DNA of 64,000 nt, taken from Xestospongia bergquistia (taxonomy: Eukaryota > Porifera > Demospongiae > Haplosclerida > Petrosiidae). The position numbers and the translations under genes are program-made. Shown one piece after another: positions 39,791 to 52,520 of the stretch. Position 1 is the stretch's first letter. Every line of letters starts with the position of its first letter. The notes beneath the pieces were generated by a model that was not told where the DNA came from, made no database searches, and saw only the letters and a list, made by a program, of their open reading frames with translations. The DNA lies in assembly GCA_963965975.1 (NCBI GenBank), contig OZ014425.1, positions 2,803,501-2,867,500 on the forward strand, read 5' to 3'.

Positions 39791-42700
39791 GCTGTTTATT
39801 TAGTTAGTGCCATAAAGTCCTTTAGACTGAGCAGTTTACTTTATAAACTTCTCTCAATAGTCTAAACCTTCTAAAGTCTTTAACTTAAAGAGTTGAGAGC
39901 GTTAATGCAAACTAACTTACTAAACTGTTAAGAGCTGTTTATTTAGTTAGTGCCATAAAGTCCTATAGACTGAGCAGTTTACTTTATAAAAATCACTCAA
40001 TAGTCTAAACCTTCTAAAGTCTTTAACTTAAAGACTTTAGAGCGTTAATACAAATAAACTTACGAAACTGTTAATAATTGTTTATTTAGTTAGTGCTATA
40101 AAGTCCTGTAGACTGAGCAGTTTATTTTATAAACTTCTCTTAATAGTCTAAACCTTCTAAAGTCTATAACTTAAAGACTTTAGAGTGTTAATGCACACTA
40201 ACTTACTAAACTGTTAATAGCTGCTTATTTACTTTGTGCCATAAAGTCCTTTAGACTCAGCAGTTTACTTTATAAACTTTTCTCAATAGTCTAAACCTTC
40301 TAAAATCTTTAACATAAAGACTTTATAGCGTTAATGGAAACTAACTTACTAAACTCTTAATAGCTGTTAATTTAGTTAGTGCCTTAAAGTCCTATAGACT
40401 GAGCAGTTTACTTTATAAAAATCTCTCAATAGTCTAAACCTTCTAAAGTCTTTAAATTAAAGACTTTAGAGCGTTAATACAAACAAACTTACTAAACTGT
40501 TAATAGCTGTTTACATAGATAGTGCCATAAAGAACTGTAGACTGAGCAGTTAATTTTAAAATCTACTCTCAATAGTCTAAACCTTCTAAAGTGTCTAATA
40601 TAAAGACTTTAGAGCGTTAATGCAAACTAACTTACTAAACTGTTAATAGCTGTTTATTTAGTTAGTCTCATAAAGTCCTTTAGACTGAGCAGTTTACTTT
40701 ATAAACTTCTCTCAATAGTCTAAACCTTCTAAAGTCTTTAACTTAAAGACTTTATAGCGTTAATGCAAACTAACTTACTAAACTGTTAATAGCTGTATAT
40801 TTAGTTAGTGCCACAAAGTCCTTTAGACTGCGCAGTTTATAAAATGAACTTCTCTCAATAGTCTAAATCTTCTAAACTCATTAACTTAAAGACTTTAGAG
40901 CGTTAATGGAAACTAATTTACTAAACTGGTGATACCTCTTTATTTTGTTAGTGCCGCAAAGTCCTTTAGGTTGAGCAGTTTACTTTATAAACTTCTCACT
41001 ATAGTTTAAATCTTCTAAAGTCTTTAACTTAAAGACTTTAGAGCGTTAATGCAAACTAACTTACTAAACTGTTAATATCTGTTTATATAGTAGTGCCATA
41101 AAGTCCTTTAGAGTGAGCAGTTTACTTTCTAAACTTCTCACAATAGTCTAAACCTTCTAAAGTCTTTAACTTAAAGACTTCAGAGAGTTAATGCAAAATA
41201 ACTTAGTAAACTGTTAATAGCTGTTTATTTAGTTAGTGCCATATAGTCCTTTAGACTGAGCAGTTTACTTTATAAAACTTCTCTCAATAGTCTAAACCTT
41301 CTAAAGTCTTTAACTTAAAGACTTTAGAGCGTTAATGCAAACTAAATTACTAAACTGTTAATACCTGTTTATTTAGTGAGTGCCATAAAGTCCTTTAGAC
41401 TGAGCAGTTTACTTTATAAACATCTCTCAATAGTCTAAACCTTCTAAAGTCTTTAACTTAAAGACTTTAGAGCGTTAATGCAAACTAAGTTACTAAACTG
41501 TTAATAACTGTTTATTTAGTTAGAGCCATAAAGTCCTTTAGACTGAGCAGTTTACTTTAAAAACTTCTCTCAATAGTTTAAACCTTCTAAAGTCTTTAAC
41601 TTAAAGACTTCAGAGTGTTAATGCAAACTAACTTACTAAACTGTTAATGCCTGATGATTTACTTAGTGCCATAAAGTCCTTTAGACTGAGCAGTTTACTT
41701 TATAAACTTCTCTCAATAGTCTAAACCTTCTAAAGTCTTTAACTTAAAGACTCTAGAGCGTTAATGCAAACTAACTTACTAAACTGTTAATAGCTGTTTA
41801 TTTAGTTAGTGCCATAAAGACCTATAACTGAGCAAATTACTTTATAAAATTCTCTCAATAGTCTAAACCTTCTAAAGTCTTTAACTTAAAGACTTTAGAG
41901 CATTAATGCAAACTAACTTACTAAACTGTTAATAGCTGTTTATTTAGTTAGTGCCATAAAGTCCTTTAGACTGAGCAGTTTACTTTATAAACTACTCTCA
42001 ATAGTCTAAACCTTCTAAAGTCTTCAACTTAAACACTTTAGAGCGTTAATGCAAACTAACTTACTAAACTGTTAATAGCTGTTTATTTAGTTAGTGCCTT
42101 AAAGTCCTATAGACTGAGCAGTTTACTTTATAAAAATCTCTCAATAGTCTAAACCTTCTAAAGTCTTTAACTTAAAGACTTTAGAGCGTTAATGCAAACT
42201 AACTTACTAAACTGTTAATAGCTGTTTATTTAGTTAGTGCCATAAAATCCTTTAGACTGAGCAGATTACTTTATAAACTTCTCTCAGTAGTCTTAACCAT
42301 CTAAAGTCTTTAACTTAAAGACTTTAGAGCGTTAATGCAAACTAACTTACTAAACTGTTAATAGCTGTTTATTTAGTTAGTGCCATAAAGTCCTTTAGAC
42401 TGAGCAGTTTATATTATAAACTTCTCTCAATAGTCTAAACCTTCTAAAGTCTTTAACTTGAAGACTTTAGAGCATTAATGCAAACTAACTTACTAAACTG
42501 TTAATAGCTGTTTATATAGTTAGTGCCATAAAATCCTTTAGACTGAGCAGTTTACTTTGTAAAATTTTCTCAATAGTCTAAACTTTCTAAAGTCTTTAAC
42601 TTAAAGACTTTAGAGCGTTAATGCAAACTAACTTACTAAACTGTTAATAGCTGTTTATTTAGTTAGTGCCACAAAGTCCTGTAGACTGAGCAGTTTATTT

Positions 42701-45340
42701 TATAAACTTCTCTCAATAGTCTAAACCTTCAAAAGTGTATAACATAAAGACTTTAGAGCGTTAATGCAAACTAACTTACTAAACTGTTAATAGCTGTTTA
42801 TTTAGTTAGTGCCATAAAGTCCTTTATACTGAGCAGTTTACTTTTTAAACTTCTCTCAATAGTCTAAACCTTCTAAAGTCTTTAACTTAAAGACTTTAGA
42901 CCGTTAATGCAAACTATCTTACTAAACTGTTAATAGCTGTTTATTTAGTTAGTGCCATAAAGTCCTAGAGACTGAGCAGTTTACTTTATAAAATTCTCTC
43001 AATAGTCTAAACATTCTAAAGTCTTTAACTTAAAGACTTTAGAACGTTAATGCAAACTAACTTACTAAATTGTTAATAGCTGTTTATTTAGTTAGTGCCA
43101 TAAAGTCCAGTAGACTGAGCAGTTTATTTTATAAAATTCTCTTAATAGTCTAAACATTCTAAAGTGTCTAACATTAAGACATTAGAGCGTTAATGCAAAC
43201 TAAGTTACTAAACTGTTAATAGCTGTTTATTTAGTTAGTGCCATAAAGTCCTTTAGACTGAGCAGTTTATTTTATAAACTTCTCTCAATAGTCTAAACCT
43301 TCTAAAGTCTTTAACTTAAAGACTTTAGAGCGTTAATGCAAACTAACTTACTGAACTGTTAATAGCTGTTTATTTAGTTAGTGCCATAAAGTCCTTTAGA
43401 CTGAGCAGTTTACCTTATAAAATTCTCTCAATAGTCTAAACCTTCTAAAGTCTTTAACTTAAAGACTTTATAGCGTTAATGCAAACAAACTTACTAAACT
43501 GTTAATAGCTGTTTATTTAGTTAGTGCCATAAAGTCCTTTAGACTGAGCAGTTTACTTTATAAACTTCTCTCAATAGTCTAAACCTTCTAAAGTCTTTAA
43601 CTTAAAGAGTTGAGAGCGTTAATGCAAACTAACTTACTAAACTGTTAAGAGCTGTTTATTTAGTTAGTGCCATAAAGTCCTATAGACTGAGCAGTTTACT
43701 TTATAAAAATCACTCAATAGTCTAAACCTTCTAAAGTCTTTAACTTAAAGACTTTAGAGCGTTAATACAAATAAACTTACGAAACTGTTAATAATTGTTT
43801 ATTTAGTTAGTGCTATAAAGTCCTGTAGACTGAGCAGTTTATTTTATAAACTTCTCTTAATAGTCTAAACCTTCTAAAGTCTATAACTTAAAGACTTTAG
43901 AGTGTTAATGCACACTAACTTACTAAACTGTTAATAGCTGCTTATTTACTTTGTGCCATAAAGTCCTTTAGACTCAGCAGTTTACTTTATAAACTTTTCT
44001 CAATAGTCTAAACCTTCTAAAATCTTTAACATAAAGACTTTATAGCGTTAATGGAAACTAACTTACTAAACTCTTAATAGCTGTTAATTTAGTTAGTGCC
44101 TTAAAGTCCTATAGACTGAGCAGTTTACTTTATAAAAATCTCTCAATAGTCTAAACCTTCTAAAGTCTTTAAATTAAAGACTTTAGAGCGTTAATACAAA
44201 CAAACTTACTAAACTGTTAATAGCTGTTTACATAGATAGTGCCATAAAGAACTGTAGACTGAGCAGTTAATTTTAAAATCTACTCTCAATAGTCTAAACC
44301 TTCTAAAGTGTCTAATATAAAGACTTTAGAGCGTTAATGCAAACTAACTTACTAAACTGTTAATAGCTGTTTATTTAGTTAGTCTCATAAAGTCCTTTAG
44401 ACTGAGCAGTTTACTTTATAAACTTCTCTCAATAGTCTAAACCTTCTAAAGTCTTTAACTTAAAGACTTTATAGCGTTAATGCAAACTAACTTACTAAAC
44501 TGTTAATAGCTGTATATTTAGTTAGTGCCACAAAGTCCTTTAGACTGCGCAGTTTATAAAATGAACTTCTCTCAATAGTCTAAATCTTCTAAACTCATTA
44601 ACTTAAAGACTTTAGAGCGTTAATGGAAACTAATTTACTAAACTGGTGATACCTCTTTATTTTGTTAGTGCCGCAAAGTCCTTTAGGTTGAGCAGTTTAC
44701 TTTATAAACTTCTCACTATAGTTTAAATCTTCTAAAGTCTTTAACTTAAAGACTTTAGAGCGTTAATGCAAACTAACTTACTAAACTGTTAATATCTGTT
44801 TATATAGTAGTGCCATAAAGTCCTTTAGAGTGAGCAGTTTACTTTCTAAACTTCTCACAATAGTCTAAACCTTCTAAAGTCTTTAACTTAAAGACTTCAG
44901 AGAGTTAATGCAAAATAACTTAGTAAACTGTTAATAGCTGTTTATTTAGTTAGTGCCATATAGTCCTTTAGACTGAGCAGTTTACTTTATAAAACTTCTC
45001 TCAATAGTCTAAACCTTCTAAAGTCTTTAACTTAAAGACTTTAGAGCGTTAATGCAAACTAAATTACTAAACTGTTAATACCTGTTTATTTAGTGAGTGC
45101 CATAAAGTCCTTTAGACTGAGCAGTTTACTTTATAAACATCTCTCAATAGTCTAAACCTTCTAAAGTCTTTAACTTAAAGACTTTAGAGCGTTAATGCAA
45201 ACTAAGTTACTAAACTGTTAATAACTGTTTATTTAGTTAGAGCCATAAAGTCCTTTAGACTGAGCAGTTTACTTTAAAAACTTCTCTCAATAGTTTAAAC
45301 CTTCTAAAGTCTTTAACTTAAAGACTTCAGAGCGTTAATG
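37942..45340. repeat. 3,717-bp tandem duplication (26 monomers)
   Basis: AGACTCTAGA lies at 38,031 and 41,748, and the junction word ACTTAGTGCC at 37,944 and 41,661; both give 3,717. The seam follows the odd variant TTAATGCCTGATGATTT at about 41,645. Both copies share rare features, such as a monomer with the deletion AGACCTATAACTGAGCAAATTAC and a rearranged monomer reading GCGCAGTTTATAAAATGAAC near 40,830 and 44,545. The high similarity suggests a young event, later than the 6,210-bp duplication that it partly overlaps. Confidence 0.88.
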
Positions 45341-47489
45341 CAAACTAACTTACTAAACTGTTAATAGCTGTTTATTTAGTTAGTGCAATAAAGTCCTTTA
45401 GACTGAGCACTTTACTTTATAAAATTCTCTCAATAGTGTAAATCTTCTAAAGTCTTTAACTTAAAGACTTAAGAGCGTTAATGCAAACTAACTTACTAAA
45501 CTGTTAATAGATTTTTAATTAATTTGCGCCAAAATGTCTTTTAGACTGAGCAGTTTACTTTATAAACTTCACTGAAGAGTCTAAACATTCTAAAGTCTTT
45601 AACTTATAGACTTTAGAGCGTTAAAGCAAACTAACTTACTAAACTGTTAGTATCTGTTTATTTAGTTAGTGCCATAAAGTCCTTTAGCCTAAGCAGTTTT
45701 CATTAAAAACTTCTCTCAATAGTCTAAACCTTCTAAAGTCTTTAACTTCAAGACTTTAGAGCGTTAATGCAAATTAACTTACTAAACTGTTAATAGCTGT
45801 TTAATTAGTTAGCGCCATAAAGTCCTTTAGACTGAGCAGTTTACTTTATAAACTTCTCTCAATAGTCTAAACCTTCTAAAGTTTTTAACTTAAAGACTTT
45901 ATAGAATTAATGCAAACTAACTTACTAAACTGTTAATATCTGCTCATTTAGTTAGTGCCATGAAGGCCTTTGGACTGAGCAGTTTACTTTCTAAACTTGT
46001 CTCAATAGTCTAAACCTTCTAAAGTCCTTAACTTAAAGACTTTAGAGCGTTAATGCAAACTAACTTACTAAAATGTTAATAGTTGTTGATTTATTTAGTG
46101 CTAAAAAGTCCTTTAGTCTGCGCAGTTTACTTTATAAACTTCTCTCATTAGTCTAAACCTTCTAAGGTCTTTAACTTAAAGACTTTAGAGCGTTAATGCA
46201 AACTAATTTACTAAACTGATAATAGCTGTTTATTTAGTTAGTGCCACAAAGTCCTTTAGGCTGAGCAGTTTACTTTATAAACTTGTCTCAATAGTTTATA
46301 TCTTCTAAAGACTTTAACTTAAAGACTTTAGAGCGTTAATGCAAACTAACTTACTAAACTGTTAATATCTGTTTATATAGTTAGTGCCATAAAGTCCTTT
46401 AGAGTGAGCAGTTTACTTTCTAAACTTCACTCAATAGTCTAAACCTTCTAAAGTCTTTAACTTAAAGACTTTAGAGCGTTAATGCAAACTAACTTACTGA
46501 ACTGTTAATAGCATTTTATTTAGTTAGTGCCATAATGTCCTTTAGAGTCAGCGGTTTACTTTGTAATCTTTTCTCATTACTCTAAACCTTCTAAAGTCTT
46601 TAACGTAAAGACTTTATAGCGTTAATGCAAACTAACTTACTAAACTGTTAATAGATGTTTATTTAGTTAGGGCCATAAATTCCTTTAAACTGAGCAGTTT
46701 ACTTTAGAAAATTCTCTCAATATTTTAAACCTTCGAAAGTCTTTATCTTAAAGACTTTAGAGCGTTAATGCAAACTAACAAACCAAACTGTTAATGGCTG
46801 TTTATTTAGTTAGTGCCATAAAGTCCTTTAGACTGAGGAGTTTACTTTATAAACTTCTCTCAATAGTCTAAACCTTATAATGTCTTTTACCTAAAGACTT
46901 TAGAACGTTAATGCGAACTAACTTACTAAACTGTTAATAGCTGCTTAAATATTTGGCGCCATAAAGTCCTTTAGACTGAGCAGTTTACTTTATAAACTTC
47001 ACTGAATATTTTAAACCTTCCAAAGTCATTAACTTAAAGACTTTAGAGCGTTAAAGCAAACTAACTTACTAAACTGTTAACATCTGTTTATTTATTTAGC
47101 GCCATTAAGTCCTTTAGACTAAGCAGTTTACTTTAAACACTTTTCTCAATAGTCTAAACCTTCTAAAGTCTTTAACTTAAAGACTTTAGAGCGTTAATGC
47201 ACACTAACTTACTAAACTATAAATAGCCGTTTATTTAGTTAGTGACATATAGTCCTTTAGACTGAGCAGTTTACTTTATAAACATCTCTCAATAGTCTAA
47301 CCCTTCTAAAGCCTTCAACTTAAAGACTTTAGAGCGTTAATGCAAACTAACTTACTAAACTGTTAATAGCGGTTGATTTAGTTAGTGCCATAAAGTCCTT
47401 TAGACTGCGCAGTTTACTTTATAAACTTCTCTCAATAGTCTAAACCTTCTAAAGTCTTTAACTTAAAGACTTTAGAGTGTTAATGCAAA

Positions 47490-50400
47490 CTACTTACTAA
47501 ACTGTTAATATCTGTTTATTTAGTTAGTGCCACAAAGTCCTTTAGGCTGAGCAGTTTACTTAATGAAATTGTCTCAACATTAATGCAAACTAACTTACTA
47601 AACTGTTAATATCATTTCTTTAGTTAGTGCCATGAAGTCCTTTAGACTGAGCATTTTACTTTATAACCTTCTCTCAATAGTCTAAACCTTCTAAAGTCTT
47701 TAACTTAAAGACTTTAGAGCGTTAATGCAAACTAACTTACTAAACTGTTAATAGCTGTTTATTTAGTTAGTGCCATAAAGTACTTTAGACTGAGCAGTTT
47801 ACTTTATAATGTTCTCTAATTACTCTAAACCTTTTAAAGTTTTTAACGTAAAGACTTTAGAGCGTTAATGCAAACTAAATTACTAAACTGTTAATATCTG
47901 TCTATTTAGTTAGTGCCACAAAGTCCTTTAGACTGAGCAGTTTACTTTATAAACTTCTCTCAATAGTCTAAACCTTCTAAAGTCTTTAACTTAAAGACTT
48001 TAGAGCGTTAATGCAAACTAACTTACTAAACTGTTAATATCTTTTTATTTAGTTAGTGCCATAAAGTCCTTTAGACTGAGCAGTTTAGTTTATAACCTTC
48101 TCTGAATAGTCTAACCCTTCTAATGTCTTTAACTTAAAGACTTTAGAGGGTTAATGCAAACAAACTTTCTAAACTGTTAATAGCTGTTTATTTAGTTAGT
48201 GCCATAAAGTCCTTTAGACTGAGCAGTTTACTTTGTAATCTTCTCTCATTACTCTAACCTTCTAGAGACTTCAACTTAAAGACTTTAGAGCGTTAATGCA
48301 AACTAACTTACTAAACTGTTAATAACTGTTTAATTATTTAGTGCCACAATGTCCTTTAGACTGAGCAGTTTACTTTATAAACTTCCCTCATTTGTTTAAA
48401 CCTTCTTAAGTCTTTAACTTAAAGACTTTAGAGCGTTAATGCAAACTAACTTACTAAACTGTTAATAGCTGTTGATTTAGTTAGTGCCATAAAGTCCTTT
48501 AGACTGTGCAGTTTACTTTATAAAATTCTCTCAATAGTCTAAACCTTCTAAAGTCTTTAACTTAAAGACTTAGAGCGTTAATGCAAACTAATTTACTAAA
48601 GTGTTAATAGCCGTTTATTTAGTTAGTGCCATAAAGTCCTTTAGACTGAGCAGTTTACTTTATAAACGACCCTCAATAGTCTAAACCTTCTAAAGTCTTT
48701 AACTTAAAGACTTTAGAGCGTTAATGCAAACTAACTTACTAAACTGTTATTAGCTGTTTATTTAGTTAGTGCCTTAAAGTCCTTTAGACTGAGCAGTTTA
48801 CTTTAAAAAATTCTCAATAGTCTAAACCTTCTAAAGTCTTTAACTTAAAGACTTTAGAGCGTTAATGCAAACAAACTTACTAAACTGTTAATATCTGTTT
48901 ATTTAGTCAGTGCCATAAAGTCCTTTATACTGAGCAGTTTACTTTAAAAACTTTTCTCAATAGTCTAAACCTTCTAAAGTCTTTAACTTAAAGAGTTTAG
49001 AGAGTTAATGCAAACTAATTTACTAAACAATTAATAGCTGTTTATTTAGTTACTGCCACAAAGTCCTTCAGACTGAGCAGTTTACTTTATAAACTTCTCT
49101 CAATAGTCTAAACCTTCTAAAGTCTTTAACTTAAAGACTTTAGAGCGTTAATGCAAACTAACTTACTAAACTGTTAATAGCTGTTTATTTAGTTAGTGCC
49201 ATAAAGTCCTTTAGACTGAGCAGTTTACTTTATAATCTTCTCTCATTACTCTAAACCTTCTAAAGTCTTTAACGTAAAGACTTTAGAGCGTTAATGCAAA
49301 CTAACTTACTAAACTGTTAGTATCTTTTTATTTAGTTAGTGCCATAAAGTCCTTTAGCCTGAGCAGTTTACTTTATAACCTTCTCTCAATAGTCTAAACC
49401 TTCAAAAGTCTTTAACTTAAAGACTTTAGAGCGTTATTGCAAACTAACTTACTAAACTGTTAATAGCTGTTTATTTAGTTAGTGCCATAAAGTCCTTTAG
49501 ACTGAGCAGTTTACCTTATAATCTTCCCTCATTACTCTAAACCTTCTAAAGTCTTTAACTTAAAGACTTTAGAGCGTTAATGCAAACTAACTTACTAAAC
49601 TGTTAATAACTGTTTATTTATTTAGAGCCATAAAGTCCTTTAGACTGAGCAATTTACTTTATAAACTTCTCTCATTAGTCTAAACCTTCTAAATTCTTTA
49701 ACTTAAAGACTTTAGAGCGTTAATGCAAACTAACTTACTAAACTGTTAATAGCTGTTTATTTAGTTAGTGCAATAAAGTCCTTTAGACTGAGCAGTTTAC
49801 TTTTTAAACTTCTCTCAATAGTCTAAACCTTCTAAAGTCTTTAACTTAAAGACTTTAGAGCGTTAATGCAAACTAACTTACTAAACTGTTAATATCTTAT
49901 TATAGAGTTCGTGCCATAAAGTACTTTAGACTGAGCAGTTTACTTTATAAACGTCTCTCAATAGTCTAAACCTTCTAAAGTCTTTAACTTAAAGACTTTA
50001 GAGCGTTAATGCAAACTACTTACTAAACTGTTAATATCTGTTTATTTAGTTAGTGCCACAAAGTCCTTTAGGCTGAGCAGTTTACTTAATGAAATTGTCT
50101 CAACATTAATGCAAACTAACTTACTAAACTGTTAATATCATTTATTTAGTTAGTGCCATGAAGTCCTTTAGACTGAGCATTTTACTTTATAACCTTCTCT
50201 CAATAGTCTAAACCTTCTAAAGTCTTTAACTTAAAGACTTTAGAGCGTTAATGCAAACTAACTTACTAAACTGTTAATAGCTGTTTATTTAGTTAGTGCC
50301 ATAAAGTACTTTAGACTGAGCAGTTTACTTTATAATGTTCTCTAATTACTCTAAACCTTTTAAAGTTTTTAACGTAAAGACTTTAGAGCGTTAATGCAAA

Positions 50401-52520
50401 CTAAATTACTAAACTGTTAATATCTGTCTATTTAGTTAGTGCCACAAAGTCCTTTAGACTGAGCAGTTTACTTTATAAACTTCTCTCAATAGTCTAAACC
50501 TTCTAAAGTCTTTAACTTAAAGACTTTAGAGAGTTAATGCAAACTAACTTACTAAACTGTTAATATCTTTTTATTTAGTTAGTGCCATAAAGTCCTTTAG
50601 ACTGAGCAGTTTAGTTTATAACCTTCTCTGAATAGTCTAACCCTTCTAATGTCTTTAACTTAAAGACTTTAGAGGGTTAATGCAAACAAACTTTCTAAAC
50701 TGTTAATAGCTGTTTATTTAGTTAGTGCCATAAAGTCCTTTAGACTGAGCAGTTTACTTTGTAATCTTCTCTCATTACTCTAACCTTCTAGAGACTTCAA
50801 CTTAAAGACTTTAGAGCGTTAATGCAAACTAACTTACTAAACTGTTAATAACTGTTTAATTATTTAGTGCCACAATGTCCTTTAGACTGAGCAGTTTACT
50901 TTATAAACTTCCCTCATTTGTTTAAACCTTCTTAAGTCTTTAACTTAAAGACTTTAGAGCGTTAATGCAAACTAACTTACTAAACTGTTAATACCTGTTG
51001 ACTTAGTTAGTGCCATAAAGTCCTTTAGACTGTGCAGTTTACTTTATAAAATTCTCTCAATAGTCTAAACCTTCTAAAGTCTTTAACTTAAAGACTTAGA
51101 GCGTTAATGCAAACTAATTTACTAAAGTGTTAATAGCCGTTTATTTAGTTAGTGCCATAAAGTCCTTTAGACTGAGCAGTTTACTTTATAAACGACTCTC
51201 AATAGTCTAAACCTTCTAAAGTCTTTAACTTAAAGACTTTAGAGCGTTAATGCAAACTAACTTACTAAACTGTTATTAGCTGTTTATTTAGTTAGTGCCT
51301 TAAAGTCCTTTAGACTGAGCAGTTTACTTTAAAAACTTCTCTCAATAGTCTAAACCTTCTAAAGTCTTTAACTTAAAGACTTTAGAGCGTTAATGCAAAC
51401 AAACTTACTAAACTGTTAATATCTGTTTATTTAGTCAGTGCCATAAAGTCCTTTATACTGAGCAGTTTACTTTAAAAACTTTTCTCAATAGTCTAAACCT
51501 TCTAAAGTCTTTAACTTAAAGAGTTTAGAGAGTTAATGCAAACTAATTTACTAAACTATTAATAGCTGTTTATTTAGTAACTGCCACAAAGTCCTTCAGA
51601 CTGAGCAGTTTACTTTATAAACTTCTCTCAATAGTCTAAACCTTCTAAAGTCTTTAACTTAAAGACTTTAGAGCGTTAATGCAAACTAACTTACTAAACT
51701 GTTAATAGCTGTTTATTTAGTTAGTGCCATAAAGTCCTTTAGACTGAGCAGTTTACTTTATAATCTTCTCTCATTACTCTAAACCTTCTAAAGTCTTTAA
51801 CGTAAAGACTTTAGAGCGTTAATGCAAACTAACTTACTAAACTGTTAGTATCTTTTTATTTAGTTAGTGCCATAAAGTCCTTTAGCCTGAGCAGTTTACT
51901 TTATAACCTTCTCTCAATAGTCTAAACCTTCTAAAGTCTTTAACTTAAAGACTTTAGAGCGTTATTGCAAACTAACTTACTAAACTGTTAATAGCTGTTT
52001 ATTTAGTTAGTGCCATAAAGTCCTTTAGACTGAGCAGTTTACCTTATAATCTTCCCTCATTACTCTAAACCTTCTAAAGTCTTTAACTTAAAGACTTTAG
52101 AGCGTTAATGCAAACTAACTTACTAAACTGTTAATAACTGTTTATTTATTTAGAGCCATAAAGTCCTTTAGACTGAGCAATTTACTTTATAAACTTCTCT
52201 CATTAGTCTAAACCTTCTAAATTCTTTAACTTAAAGACTTTAGAGCGTTAATGCAAACTAACTTACTAAACTGTTAATAGCTGTTTATTTAGTTAGTGCA
52301 ATAAAGTCCTTTAGACTGAGCAGTTTACTTTATAAACTTCTCTCAATAGTCTAAACCTTCTAAAGTCTTTAACTTAAAGACTTTAGAGCGTTAATGCAAA
52401 CTAACTTACTAAACTGTTAATATCTTATTATAGAGTTCGTGCCATAAAGTACTTTAGACTGAGCAGTTTACTTTATAAACGTCTCTCAATAGTCTAAACC
52501 TTCTAAAGTCTTTAACTTAA
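47490..52520. repeat. 2,526-bp tandem duplication
   Basis: The marker ACTTAATGAAATTGTCTC starts at 47,558 and 50,084, and AGAGGGTTAATGC at 48,145 and 50,671; both give 2,526. That is 18 monomers less 48 bases, explained largely by a shortened monomer next to the first marker. Part of the same variant series is present a third time from about 53,980 onward. Confidence 0.85.
47558..47600. repeat. Truncated monomer lacking the 29-bp palindrome
   Basis: The sequence passes from TTGTCTCAAC directly to ATTAATGCAAACTAAC, omitting about 44 bases that normally hold the whole main palindrome and the CpG. The second dyad and the rest of the monomer remain. The same deletion is seen at about 50,090-50,126 as a consequence of the 2,526-bp duplication. 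Confidence 0.8.
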
